Notes: generated by a model not told the origin, from the sequence alone. DNA of 64,000 nt from Rhodobacterales bacterium LSUCC0387 (GCA_015689775.1 WVSR01000003.1:1-64000), one strand, 5' to 3'; positions 1 to 8,539 are shown, counted from the stretch's first letter. Translations and numbers: made by a program.

Positions 1-161
1 TGCTTTTGGCCAGCGGCAAAGCCAAAGCAACAGCCGTGGCCGCTATGGTCGAGGGCCCCTTGAGCGCAACCTGCCCCGCATCCGCTCTACAAATGCATCC
101 CAACGCCACCGTCATACTTGACCAAGGTGCAGCAAGTAAGCTGCAGCACGGGGCGGGCTAA
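1..161 (+). CDS. nagB: Glucosamine-6-phosphate deaminase, C-terminal end (partial)
   Basis: The open frame enters from outside the window (first full codon at 3) and stops at TAA 159-161, giving the last 52 residues. The peptide contains [20 protein letters not shown], the C-terminal pattern of NagB-type deaminases (glucosamine-6-P to fructose-6-P plus ammonia), where the CPASALQ.H segment follows the last active-site helix. The upstream two thirds of the gene are missing, so substrate and completeness cannot be judged. It converges on the acyl-CoA ligase gene. Confidence 0.72.
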   Translation, partial: LLASGKAKATAVAAMVEGPLSATCPASALQMHPNATVILDQGAASKLQHGAG

Positions 162-294
162 TCTAGGGGCAGTCCATGCCCTAACCTTTCACTTTTACAG
201 GATGAGCCGAAATAACCCTTCTTTGGCGCACAAATATCTTCGTATTCGGGCGGCTGTCGATGAAGCGAAAGGTTGAAAACGTTCGCGTGCAGGT

Positions 295-1917
295 TCAATT
301 TTGTTCGCCCAATTTGCGAGCTAAACCACGCAATAAGTACTTTTGAACTTTCCCAGTCGCTGTCTTGGGGAGCTCTCCAAAAACAACTGTTTTTGGCGCC
401 TTAAAATGAGCGATATTGTTCCTACAAAAATCAATAATTTCTTGCTCTGTAGGATTGCTCCCAATTCTTAACTCTACGAATGCACAAGGGCTTTCACCCC
501 ACTTGGCGTGAGGCCTCGCAACAACCGCCGCCAGTTGCACTGATGGATGGCGGTGCAATACCGCCTCCACTTCAACGGAGGAAATATTCTCCCCCCCAGA
601 AATAATGACATCTTTTAGACGGTCGCGAATTTGCACATACCCATCTGGGTGAACTACGGCAGCATCTCCCGACCAAAACCACCCATCTAAGAATGCGTCT
701 TTGGTGGCGATCTCATTCTTATAATAGCCAGTCATTACAGTGTTGCCGCGGATAGCAATTTCTCCCTGAGTTTTTCCATCTGCGACAACATCGTTACCTG
801 TCTGACGATCCACCACACGCACATCTTCAACCATCGGAAAACTAACGCCCTGCATGGCCTGCATTGACGCCCGTTCTGCCATTGAAAGATCAGCCCACTC
901 ATCCTTCCACAAACATTGAGATATGTGGCCATAAGTTTCGGTTAAACCATAAACTTGCATGACTTCGAGGCCCAAAGCAGCCGCCTTTTCTAAGACAGAT
1001 GGAGGAGGAGGAGCACCCGCGGTCATCACCTTTATCATTGGTGAAAAAGGATCCTCTGGTGCATCAGGGCTTTCACATAACATTTGTAACACAATGGGAG
1101 CACCACCCATGTGAGTAACACCGTGAACCTTAATCGCCGAAATAAGTTTCGCAGGAAGAGGGTCGCGGGTAAAAACCATATTTCCACCTACAACTGCCAT
1201 CGCCCACGGGTGGTTCCAGCCATTACAGTGGAACATTGGTACGACAGAGAGGTAAGTTGGCATTTGTGGAAGTGCCCAAGCAGCGACTGTACCCATAGCC
1301 ATCAGATAGGCGCCGCGATGATGATAGACCACTCCCTTTGGCTGACCTGATGTTCCCGAGGTGTAATTCAAGCAAATTGCCTGGTCCTCGGAGCCTGGCA
1401 GCCGCCAGTCAATCGGCTGACATTCTATCATCTTGTCATATGTGTCATCGCAGCTTGCACTTTGACCTGCCTGAGTATCAACAATTTCAATTACAGGTAG
1501 AGCTTTTCCATTGATCTCGAATGCTGCCTTGAGAAGGGGCAGAAATGCTTGATCGCAAAGAACAAGGCAACTGTCAGAGTGTTCAAGGATATAGGCCACG
1601 GTTTCTTTTTCGAGGCGAGTATTGATCGTGTTTAATACCGCCCCGCTCATTGGGACAGCATAATGCAACTCAAAAAGTTGAGGTATGTTTGGAGAAATTA
1701 CCGAAACCGTATCGCCCGGTTTGATACCACGCATAAGCAGTGCGCCCGCAACTGAACGGCAACGGAGCGCCATATCACGCCAAGTGCACTGCTCATCGCC
1801 GTAAGTCCAAGCCGGATGATCACAATACACCGCGCTTGCGCGCTTTAAAAAAGACACCGGCGAAAGAGGCACATGATTAGCTGGATTGAATTTAAGCTCT
1901 TCAAAATGCTCTCTCAT
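295..1917 (-). CDS. Acyl-CoA ligase (AMP-forming), possible methylmercaptopropionate-CoA ligase type
   Basis: A 540-residue ANL-superfamily adenylate-forming enzyme that would activate a carboxylic acid to acyl-AMP and then acyl-CoA in the cytoplasm. The ATP-binding loop YTSGTSGQPKG, the motif YGLTETYG and the hinge/C-terminal signatures GWFWSGD, RDRLKDVIISGGENIS and the catalytic-lysine region KTATGKVQK are all present. ATG at 1917 is preferred over an upstream GTG because AGGAGG lies seven bases before it. It is the last gene of a minus-strand operon behind a DmdA-like protein, which suggests methylmercaptopropionate or a similar short acid as substrate. That is inference from context; other medium-chain or aryl acids are possible. 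Confidence 0.85.
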   Translation of the reverse strand: MREHFEELKFNPANHVPLSPVSFLKRASAVYCDHPAWTYGDEQCTWRDMALRCRSVAGALLMRGIKPGDTVSVISPNIPQLFELHYAVPMSGAVLNTINTRLEKETVAYILEHSDSCLVLCDQAFLPLLKAAFEINGKALPVIEIVDTQAGQSASCDDTYDKMIECQPIDWRLPGSEDQAICLNYTSGTSGQPKGVVYHHRGAYLMAMGTVAAWALPQMPTYLSVVPMFHCNGWNHPWAMAVVGGNMVFTRDPLPAKLISAIKVHGVTHMGGAPIVLQMLCESPDAPEDPFSPMIKVMTAGAPPPPSVLEKAAALGLEVMQVYGLTETYGHISQCLWKDEWADLSMAERASMQAMQGVSFPMVEDVRVVDRQTGNDVVADGKTQGEIAIRGNTVMTGYYKNEIATKDAFLDGWFWSGDAAVVHPDGYVQIRDRLKDVIISGGENISSVEVEAVLHRHPSVQLAAVVARPHAKWGESPCAFVELRIGSNPTEQEIIDFCRNNIAHFKAPKTVVFGELPKTATGKVQKYLLRGLARKLGEQN

Positions 1918-1928
1918 ACCCACTCCTC

Positions 1929-2552
1929 CTAGACAGGGCCATGCCAGTTAATCTGACAAATTTCAGCAGATCTACCTTCAAAGTCCCATACACGTCCGTG
2001 GGCACGCACTCGCCCCTTATTGGCAGAGGCGATAGTGATTTCAGAACCCATCCAGTAGCCCGTGTTTACCACTTTAACGTCTTCATTTGGGTCAGGACCC
2101 TCAATGGGCTCCACCTCGCCCTGAATTATTTTACCAACCATTAAGCGGCGCTTCGGACCGTCATTTTCAAAAACAACAGGTGCACGCTCAGCTCCAAGGA
2201 ACTCTGAGACAAGCATTGAAAATAACCCAGTTGTGCCGCGCACTTTACCAGAGAAAATTGACACCAGGCCCTCAAAGGCCTTTTCAGTTGCCCGTTCGTC
2301 GATATAGGCGGCGGCCTTCCAGTTTCCCCGGCCCATGTTGCCAGGTATGTCGAGCACCATGCCTATGTTCAGGCCTGCCAAACTTTCACCGTCAAAATTG
2401 CCTTCATCAATTCTAACGCCCATCCATGCCTGGCAATAACCTTCGGTCGGTGGATGCTTCCCTAAACTTACAACGCATGGGCAGAACACTGTACAGTTAC
2501 AGTTTAAAATCAACTCGCCCTTCAAGTTCCATTCTGGGATCGTATTTTTCAT
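1929..2552 (-). CDS. DUF1326 family protein
   Basis: About 207 residues, recognised as a DUF1326 protein (COG5588 type). Near the N terminus is LNCNCTVFCPC, four cysteines in ten residues that look like a metal or redox site. No signal peptide or membrane segment is seen. The start is ATG 2552 (AGGAGG six bases upstream) rather than the GTG one codon earlier, and it overlaps the stop of the DUF2182 gene. DUF1326 and DUF2182 genes are known to occur side by side, so the two probably work together, perhaps in metal handling. Biochemical function is not known. Confidence 0.75.
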   Translation of the reverse strand: MKNTIPEWNLKGELILNCNCTVFCPCVVSLGKHPPTEGYCQAWMGVRIDEGNFDGESLAGLNIGMVLDIPGNMGRGNWKAAAYIDERATEKAFEGLVSIFSGKVRGTTGLFSMLVSEFLGAERAPVVFENDGPKRRLMVGKIIQGEVEPIEGPDPNEDVKVVNTGYWMGSEITIASANKGRVRAHGRVWDFEGRSAEICQINWHGPV

Positions 2553-3352
2553 CACTGTCCTCCTACCGTCATTGTTATAACAAATTTTATAAGCGCAGTA
2601 CTAATCAAGATAACCCCCAGAGGCTTAGTCACAAATCGACCGAACTCAGGAAGCTTTTCAAAAACCATAAAAATTGTCGCCGCACCCATCCAAAGAACGT
2701 TCATGGCCCCACCAACGAAACCAATCAGCATCAAAAGCCAACAGCACCCAATGCACCACAGTCCAAGCCTGACGCCCATTGAAAACGCCGGCCAGTATCC
2801 CGGTTTCCAATGCTCCATGAAAAACAATAGCGGATGACGGCACTTGGACAGGCAAGCCATCTTGGACGCACTGAATTGGTAGCCGCCAGAGATACCCAAA
2901 AGGATTGCGGTTATCCAAGGGTTCAATAGTTGCCCAGCATCACTGAGAGCTCCTGCTCTCGCCAATAATATCTGCAATGCAGTGGCGGCGCTTGCAAATA
3001 TTAACCAAGTCGACAAATAGCCAAGAGCTAGAGCAGTCATGGTTCCAGCACTTGTGGCGTCCATGCTCTCCAGGTCGCCAAACACTCGAGCCGCTGGGAC
3101 AAACGTTGGTAACATCATCGCCGCAGACATCAGCGCCCACATGCTAAAGATCAAACTTGGATTGGAGGAACCGGCAGAAATGCACAGAGCTGCCCAGTAT
3201 TCAGCAGCGGTCATTCCAGGCAATGGGGAGGCATTCATCTTAACTAAGAGAACCCACGAAATCAGAATAATTCCATAAAATCCGACCCAAAAAATACCCC
3301 TTGCAACCAAAGGCCAACTAAAGCGGAAGATAGAAAAAAGCCGCGCTTGCAT
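2552..3352 (-). CDS. DUF2182 predicted metal-binding integral membrane protein
   Basis: About 266 residues with some six hydrophobic segments. The family hallmark MWALMSAAMMLPTFVPA lies roughly at residues 72-88. This fits DUF2182 (COG5486), annotated as a predicted metal-binding membrane protein. It sits between the DmdA-like gene and DUF1326 with stop/start overlaps on both sides, so the products are probably made in fixed proportion. The start is ATG 3352, directly after a GTG, next to the upstream TGA. The operon context suggests the DUF pair delivers a metal or cofactor to, or relieves stress caused by, the linked C1/sulfur enzyme; this is untested inference. Confidence 0.75.
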   Translation of the reverse strand: MQARLFSIFRFSWPLVARGIFWVGFYGIILISWVLLVKMNASPLPGMTAAEYWAALCISAGSSNPSLIFSMWALMSAAMMLPTFVPAARVFGDLESMDATSAGTMTALALGYLSTWLIFASAATALQILLARAGALSDAGQLLNPWITAILLGISGGYQFSASKMACLSKCRHPLLFFMEHWKPGYWPAFSMGVRLGLWCIGCCWLLMLIGFVGGAMNVLWMGAATIFMVFEKLPEFGRFVTKPLGVILISTALIKFVITMTVGGQ

Positions 3353-4497
3353 CACAAAAAAGGTATTTCTACGAGACGGCCATTGCTGCGACCTGCTTGG
3401 CGGAGCACTTTAACTTGGGCACCCACAGGGACTGCACGGTCGACCAAGGCAAAACCAATGTTGGCTTTGAGCCGATAGGACCAAACACAGTTGGTCAACA
3501 TTCCAATTTTTTTTCCGGAGGCAACAATATCCTCGCGGTGCACTCCCAGCGGAGCGGGGGTGTCGCCCTCCAAAATGATCCCAAGCTGGTGACGCCTAAA
3601 ACCGTCAGCTTTAATTTGTCGCAAAGCCTGTATCCCAATGGTGTCATCGGGCACATTTAGGTCGATGTATTTTTCCATTCTAATTTCAAAAGGATTGGTC
3701 TCATCATCGGTGTCACCGCCAACTGAAACAAGGCCACTTTCTACACGCTCGGGTGTGGCAGGGGCACCTGGACCAATATCCCAGGGCTTTCCAGCTTCCT
3801 TGAATATGTTCCAAAGCTTTGTCCCAAACTGGGCGTCCTTCAGATAGATTTCAAACCCTCCCTGCTTCGACCAGCCCGAACGTTGAATGGCAACAGGGAT
3901 CCCATCAATTTCACATTCTCTAAACCAAAAATACTTCAGATCCCGCACCCAATTTCCGACCACATGCGCAACAACGTCTTCCGCTTTGGGGCCCTGGATT
4001 GCCATCGGCGAAACATCGGGCTCACAGATCTCAACGTCGAGACCACGCTCTGCAGCGATTGCCCTAGCCCAGAGCTCTACATCACTATCAGCAATGGAAA
4101 GCCAAAACAAATCATCGGCTAACTTTAGCAAAATCGGATCGTTAAAAATGGTGCCCCGGTGGTCGCATATCGCAACATATTTTCCCTGCCCAACTTCACA
4201 CTTAGATAGGTCTCTCGTCGCAAGAATTTGTGCCAACTTAGCAGCATCTTTTCCTCTCAGCTGTACCTGGCGCTCAACCCCAACATCCCATTGAGACACT
4301 CCATTAATTAGTCGCCAGTACTCACCCTCTGGATCCCCATAAGACGTAGGCATAACCATACGGTTGTAGACGTTTGCCATTTGCAAACCATCAAGGATTG
4401 CCGCCTCTAGAAACGGTGAAGCCTTAATTCGACTATTAGGCTGAAATACAAACATCCACTCTCTCCCAACGATCGGACGAGAGATAGAATTTTGCAT
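3352..4497 (-). CDS. DmdA-like / GcvT-family folate-dependent methyltransferase
   Basis: A 381-residue aminomethyltransferase (GCV_T) fold protein. Its middle matches DMSP demethylase DmdA closely: RDLSKCEVGQGKY, FNDPILLKL, MAIQGPK and RSGWSKQGGFEIY (about residues 206-218). The Glu and Tyr of GGFEIY occupy the positions that contact tetrahydrofolate in DmdA. Other parts diverge: the DmdA stretch CPN.IERxExxLLSYG reads APATPERVESGLVSVG. It may demethylate DMSP or a related methylated compound, passing the methyl group to tetrahydrofolate. ATG 4497 is used; a TTG at 4509 is an alternative and neither has a strong ribosome site. It leads the operon and diverges from a LysR regulator. Confidence 0.75.
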   Translation of the reverse strand: MQNSISRPIVGREWMFVFQPNSRIKASPFLEAAILDGLQMANVYNRMVMPTSYGDPEGEYWRLINGVSQWDVGVERQVQLRGKDAAKLAQILATRDLSKCEVGQGKYVAICDHRGTIFNDPILLKLADDLFWLSIADSDVELWARAIAAERGLDVEICEPDVSPMAIQGPKAEDVVAHVVGNWVRDLKYFWFRECEIDGIPVAIQRSGWSKQGGFEIYLKDAQFGTKLWNIFKEAGKPWDIGPGAPATPERVESGLVSVGGDTDDETNPFEIRMEKYIDLNVPDDTIGIQALRQIKADGFRRHQLGIILEGDTPAPLGVHREDIVASGKKIGMLTNCVWSYRLKANIGFALVDRAVPVGAQVKVLRQAGRSNGRLVEIPFL

Positions 4498-4536
4498 TAT
4501 GGCACTCAAACAATTTATTTATGATCTTTGCCATGA

Positions 4537-4586
4537 GAAAAAGTTATGCATAGTCGTATTTGAAAAAGTTATGCATAGTCGTATTT
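4537..4586. repeat. Perfect 25-bp tandem repeat, two units, in the divergent promoter
   Basis: The unit begins gaaaaagttatgcatagtcg and ends with tattt. It occurs at 4537-4561 and 4562-4586 with no mismatch. Each unit contains the palindrome ATGCAT. The second copy ends one base before the LysR start codon at 4588. The placement suggests an operator or promoter duplication controlling both the LysR gene and the DmdA-like operon. Confidence 0.9.
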
Positions 4587-4587
4587 T

Positions 4588-5463
4588 ATGTATCGAGACC
4601 TTCCACCGCTCACATGGCTTCGCGCGTTTGAAGCATCAGCAAGATTGCTGAGCTTCACGGCTGCGGCGCATGAATTGAACCTTACACAAGCGGCGATTTC
4701 CAAACACGTGAAGTCATTAGAGCTACGCCTGAAGCGCCAATTGTTCATTCGCCACCCCCGAAGCTTGGAAATGACGAAGTGGGCAGAGGCGTATCTCCCA
4801 AAAGTTCAGGACTCGCTACAGCGATTGTCGCGCGGTACCCGAGAAGTTTTTGGAAACACTCAAGGAGACGTACTCACAATCCGCTGTGCCATTTCATTTT
4901 TGGTGAACGTCCTATCAGAGAAAATTCCTAAATTCTTGGACGAGCACCCCGGCCAGAAAATACGCATCATATCTAGTGTGTGGGTCGATGCACCTAATCA
5001 TGAAGCCTACGATTTTGATATCCAATATGGTACGGGAACTTTTCCTGGAGCCAAAAGCTACCGTTTATCTAATGAGAAACTTACTCCAGTTTGCGCACCG
5101 TCACGGGCGAAAACCTTGGAGTACCCTGAGCAACTAAGCACTGAGCGCCTTATCCATGTACAAGGTTACCAAGATGGGTGGGGCACATGGCTAAGTGCAG
5201 CAAATCTCCAGGATGTTGACCATGGACTTGGGCTGCAAGTCGATAACTCATTAGCCGCATATGAACTCGCTGCCCAAGGCGCGGGCATTGCGCTTGGCAG
5301 GAGTTCACTTGTCGCTAACGACCTAAAAACGGGCCGCTTAGTAGCGCCCTTTGAGTTTACTCAAGAAATTGAGGAAGGGTTCTTTCTTCTAGAGCCTATG
5401 GCATCAATAACGCGTGCAAACGCTACAGCATTTGCGCAATGGCTGTTAAATGAACTCCAATAG
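4588..5463 (+). CDS. LysR-family transcriptional regulator (GcvA-like)
   Basis: A 291-residue LTTR. The N-terminal helix-turn-helix covers about residues 4-65 (LRAFEASARLLSFTAAAHEL then LTQAAISKHVKSLE), followed by a LysR substrate-binding domain. The opening DLPPLTWLRAFEASARLLSF is the GcvA pattern. A stop at 4576-4578 in the same frame leaves ATG 4588 as the only plausible start. No Shine-Dalgarno precedes it, so the mRNA may be leaderless. It is divergent from the DmdA-like operon, its likely target, and the 25-bp tandem repeat lies between them. Confidence 0.9.
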   Translation: MYRDLPPLTWLRAFEASARLLSFTAAAHELNLTQAAISKHVKSLELRLKRQLFIRHPRSLEMTKWAEAYLPKVQDSLQRLSRGTREVFGNTQGDVLTIRCAISFLVNVLSEKIPKFLDEHPGQKIRIISSVWVDAPNHEAYDFDIQYGTGTFPGAKSYRLSNEKLTPVCAPSRAKTLEYPEQLSTERLIHVQGYQDGWGTWLSAANLQDVDHGLGLQVDNSLAAYELAAQGAGIALGRSSLVANDLKTGRLVAPFEFTQEIEEGFFLLEPMASITRANATAFAQWLLNELQ

Positions 5464-5483
5464 ATAATCGAAGTGAAAATTTC

Positions 5484-5747
5484 GTGCGGCTCAATGCGGA
5501 GATGTTAATGCCACCTAAATCCCTGATTGCTGTCGGTGTTGAAAACCTCATCGTCTCTGTCCAAGATCAAAGCGGTAGAGCACCTGATAGTTACTTTCAC
5601 AACCTAGGCGGCTCACCCTACAACGTAGCCATCGCCCTTGCGCGTCAGAGAATAACTACCCATTAAATCACGCCGATTTCGTCCGATGCATTCGGCGACC
5701 GCTTGGCGGCACATCTATAAGATCAGGGAGTTGTGCAAGTACGCTAG
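5484..5747 (+). pseudogene. Decayed PfkB-family sugar kinase, N-terminal part
   Basis: The frame from 5484 reads like the N terminus of a ribokinase/PfkB kinase, with FHNLGGSPYNVAIALARQ. It is broken by TAA at 5664-5666. The same frame continues as ITPISSDAFGDRLAAHL, the next PfkB block, then TAA at 5718-5720, DQGVVQVR and TAG at 5745-5747. Two of the stops stand where a sense codon is expected, so this is nonsense decay without frameshift. The homology ends where the convergent SDR gene begins, so the rest was deleted. The ancestral substrate is unknown. Confidence 0.8.
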
Positions 5748-6502
5748 CCCGCAAACCTTGCCGTCAAGCCGCCGTCTGCAGTCCAATTCGCACCAGTAAC
5801 AAATGACGCTTCATCAGATAACAAAAAGGCAATGCAGTTAGCAATCTCACTTGGGCGCGCCATACGCTTCATAGCATGCACACCAAGCACCTCATCCCGC
5901 AATTTAGGATCGTTTTGCTCAAAAAATTCTTTGACGAGCGCTGTCTCAGTATAGCCGGGACTTAGAGCATTTACACGGATTTGATGTTTGCCAACTTCCA
6001 GTGCGAGAGAGCGGGTTAGACCAACTAGGCCAGACTTTGCGGCGGCGTATGGAAAAAAACCAGGATAGGTCATTGTTGCGTGAACTGAGGCGACATTGAC
6101 AATTGCGCCCTTCCCACCAGCAATCATGTCGGGCAACACGGCTCTGGCAACGAGCCATGCCGCCTTCAAATCGATGGACATAAAATCATCCCACTCGGCT
6201 TCTGTCATACTAACCGGATCCGCGTAGGAATTCCGTCCTGCATTGTTTACCAGGCCAGTTATTGGGCCAAAGGCGGAATGAAACTCACTAAGTGCACTTG
6301 TAAGAGCTTCTGGTGAACAGATATCTGCCTCACGAAACATGACATTCTTGCCAAGGCTATTCGAAAGATGCTCGCCCTCATCGCGCAAGACATCTACAAA
6401 ACTTACATACGCGCCCTCATCCCAAGCCTTTTCAACAGTTGCTGCACCGATACCACGGCTACCGCCGGTAACAAGTATATGCGCGCCTTCTAACCGCCCC
6501 AT
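5744..6502 (-). CDS. SDR-family oxidoreductase, probable sugar dehydrogenase
   Basis: A 252-residue classical short-chain dehydrogenase. It has the NAD(P) loop TGGSRGIG at about residues 10-17, the NNAG motif, catalytic Ser in VNVASVHAT and YAAAKSG (Tyr-x3-Lys). The C-terminal GANWTADGG is typical. The start is ATG 6502, because GGAGG stands nine bases upstream; an in-frame start at 6547 lacks one. It follows the ABC importer genes on the same strand and shares their control region with a galactonate dehydratase operon, so oxidation of an aldose such as galactose to its lactone is a reasonable inference. Substrate is not shown by sequence. Confidence 0.85.
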   Translation of the reverse strand: MGRLEGAHILVTGGSRGIGAATVEKAWDEGAYVSFVDVLRDEGEHLSNSLGKNVMFREADICSPEALTSALSEFHSAFGPITGLVNNAGRNSYADPVSMTEAEWDDFMSIDLKAAWLVARAVLPDMIAGGKGAIVNVASVHATMTYPGFFPYAAAKSGLVGLTRSLALEVGKHQIRVNALSPGYTETALVKEFFEQNDPKLRDEVLGVHAMKRMARPSEIANCIAFLLSDEASFVTGANWTADGGLTARFAG

Positions 6503-6650
6503 GATGTTAACCGCCTCCGTTAACAGATAAACTGAATGACCAATCAAACTCTTGGCGCCGCAGCGCCATCGAATTCATCGCTCAAGATAGTTCAATCACA
6601 ACAATTCATTCAATTCAGGCAGTAACACACATGTGTCCGTCACCCATTTT

Positions 6651-7688
6651 TCAGCGTCCAGTCAGCGACTGCCGCTTCGTTCGCCGATCAATCAGCGTCT
6701 GCAGGACTACGGAAACCACAATCACCAAGCCAAAAGCCAATTGAGTGTAGAAAGCGTTAATACCGGCCGCAACGACACCTGCGTTAATGGCGCCAATGAT
6801 ATATGACGCGAAGAAACTGCCCGCGACGGATCCCGTCCCCCCAAAAACACTGGTCCCGCCCAAGAACACGGACGCAATTGTGTTCAATAGGAAACCCTCG
6901 CCAGTGGTTGGCCAAAAATAGAACCCGTAAATCGATGTCATCAGACCTGAAAAAGTCGCCATTATGCCAACAAGAATGAATGCGCGTGTCTTAACGCTCA
7001 CCGCATTAATGCCCATTAGTCTGGCTGAGGTCGGGTTATCTCCAACGAGGAATACATGTGCACCAAAGCGGGTCCGATTGAGTAGCAGCCATGCCCCAAT
7101 TAATATCACGACCATCCAAATTGTTTGGACGGGTATCCCAAACGGTGACGAGCGCAGTAGAGCATGCATCTCCGGATAGTCTTGTGCCGTCAGTGGAACG
7201 CCCGATCCATCCATCATCACAAGTTCAAGCCCGCGGAATAAAAAGGATGTTCCGATTGTAACCACTAGCGACGGTATATTTAGAAAAGCCACAAGCGTTC
7301 CATTGATCCAGCCACATATTGCGCCGGTGCCAAAGGCTGCAACAAGGGCGAGTGGCCAAGCCAGCCCCCCTTGAGCCAAGAGACAAAACACTGCCGTGCC
7401 TAAAGCCATGATAGAGGGGAACGACAAGTCCATCTCCCCAGTTATCACTACAAACGTTAGTGCAATTGCGATTATGCCGAACTGTGGAGTTGTCTGCGCA
7501 AACGCTAAATAGATGTTTTTGTTTGTGAACACCTCCGGAGCCGCGATCACGAAGGCAAGCCACATGATCAGGCCCACCCCTACAATTCCTATTTGGCTGA
7601 CATAGCGGCGCCAGAACGAAGGAGGGCCGACCCGATTATCTTTAGGCTTCTGGGGTGTTGCCTTAGAGGTTTTTGTCTTCGCTGTCAT
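6651..7688 (-). CDS. ABC sugar transporter permease (RbsC/FrcC type)
   Basis: A 345-residue inner-membrane protein with about eight to ten hydrophobic segments and a short charged cytoplasmic N terminus rich in Lys/Thr. The stretch ITGEMDLSFPSIMALG corresponds to the BPD_transp_2 signature of monosaccharide permeases (usually IDLSVG). A second family signature is VFLGGTSVFGGTGSVAGS. Nine bases separate it from the ATPase gene upstream. With the ATPase and binding protein it forms a complete carbohydrate-uptake (CUT2) importer. The solute cannot be read from the permease. Confidence 0.9.
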   Translation of the reverse strand: MTAKTKTSKATPQKPKDNRVGPPSFWRRYVSQIGIVGVGLIMWLAFVIAAPEVFTNKNIYLAFAQTTPQFGIIAIALTFVVITGEMDLSFPSIMALGTAVFCLLAQGGLAWPLALVAAFGTGAICGWINGTLVAFLNIPSLVVTIGTSFLFRGLELVMMDGSGVPLTAQDYPEMHALLRSSPFGIPVQTIWMVVILIGAWLLLNRTRFGAHVFLVGDNPTSARLMGINAVSVKTRAFILVGIMATFSGLMTSIYGFYFWPTTGEGFLLNTIASVFLGGTSVFGGTGSVAGSFFASYIIGAINAGVVAAGINAFYTQLAFGLVIVVSVVLQTLIDRRTKRQSLTGR

Positions 7689-7697
7689 AATTATTCC

Positions 7698-8480
7698 TCA
7701 GTCCAACGACCCAGTGCGGGCGACGTGATACAAGCGCTCGATTAATTCATCCATTGAGATTTCGCTCTTGTCATAGATCCCAGCCACTTTCCCACGGTCG
7801 AGTACATAGAGGCGGTCCACAACTGGATAAACATGGAAAATATTGTGATCTATGAAAATTGCGGATTTTCCGGCTTTCTTAATCCCACCCACAAAGTCTA
7901 GCGTTTTCTTGGTCTCAGTCAGCGACAGGCCGACAGTGGGCTCATCGAGGATCACTAGGTTTGCGTCAAAATATAGCGCGCGGGTTATCGCCACGCCTTG
8001 CTTCTCACCACCGGACATTGTTGCGACGACATTGTCAGGGTGTACTGCTGCGGACGTGAATCCCATATGATCGGACATCAATCGGGCCGACTCGGAGCGC
8101 ATTTTCGCTACGTCCAGCAACCCCCACTTCGAGCGCGGTTCGCGGCCCATGAACATATTCCGCCAAATCGGCTGCTTCTCACAGAGCGCCCGCTCCTGAT
8201 AAATTGTTTCAATCCCCAGATCACGGGCCCGCGCCACAGACCAGTCGTCAATGCGATTTCCGCCAAACCAGATTTCACCCCCAGGGTCAGGTGAATGAAA
8301 CCCCATCACCGTTTTCACCAGAGTTGATTTTCCCGCACCGTTGTCGCCAAGGAGCCCAACGATCTCGCCAGGATATACCGCGAAATCTACATTCGACAGG
8401 GAACGCACCTCGCCAAATGTCTTGGACACGTTGCGTAGTTCAATCACCGGTGTGCCGGTGGGAGGCGTTGCCTTAGTCAT
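7698..8480 (-). CDS. ABC sugar transporter ATP-binding protein (FrcA type)
   Basis: A 260-residue nucleotide-binding subunit. Walker A is GDNGAGKSTL (about residues 44-53), the ABC signature is MSGGEKQGVAI and Walker B is LVILDEPT. Unlike RbsA or MglA, which have two fused ATPase halves of about 500 residues, it has a single domain, as in FrcA-like CUT2 systems, and would act as a homodimer. It lies between the binding-protein and permease genes, 59 bp after the binding protein, with a strong stem-loop in that gap. Confidence 0.9.
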   Translation of the reverse strand: MTKATPPTGTPVIELRNVSKTFGEVRSLSNVDFAVYPGEIVGLLGDNGAGKSTLVKTVMGFHSPDPGGEIWFGGNRIDDWSVARARDLGIETIYQERALCEKQPIWRNMFMGREPRSKWGLLDVAKMRSESARLMSDHMGFTSAAVHPDNVVATMSGGEKQGVAITRALYFDANLVILDEPTVGLSLTETKKTLDFVGGIKKAGKSAIFIDHNIFHVYPVVDRLYVLDRGKVAGIYDKSEISMDELIERLYHVARTGSLD

Positions 8481-8501
8481 TTAAGATCCTTTGAAAGCAG
8501 C

Positions 8502-8532
8502 ATTACTGCGGCGAGCATGCCGCCGCAGTAAT
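8502..8532 (-). promoter_or_regulatory. Intercistronic stem-loop behind the binding-protein gene
   Basis: ATTACTGCGGCG (8502-8513) and CGCCGCAGTAAT (8521-8532) form a perfect 12-bp stem with a 7-nt loop. In the operon direction no U-run follows, so it is unlikely to stop transcription fully. Such structures after periplasmic-binding-protein genes usually protect the upstream message and give more binding protein than ATPase; that role is inferred here. Confidence 0.7.
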
Positions 8533-8539
8533 TTTTGGG

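Noticed and set aside
202-276. 24-codon open frame with ATG in the 3' flank of nagB
   Set aside because: Short, no ribosome site, no recognised pattern.
4571-4573. ATG in the second repeat unit as LysR start
   Set aside because: It is out of frame with the LysR coding region, and an in-frame stop sits at 4576-4578.
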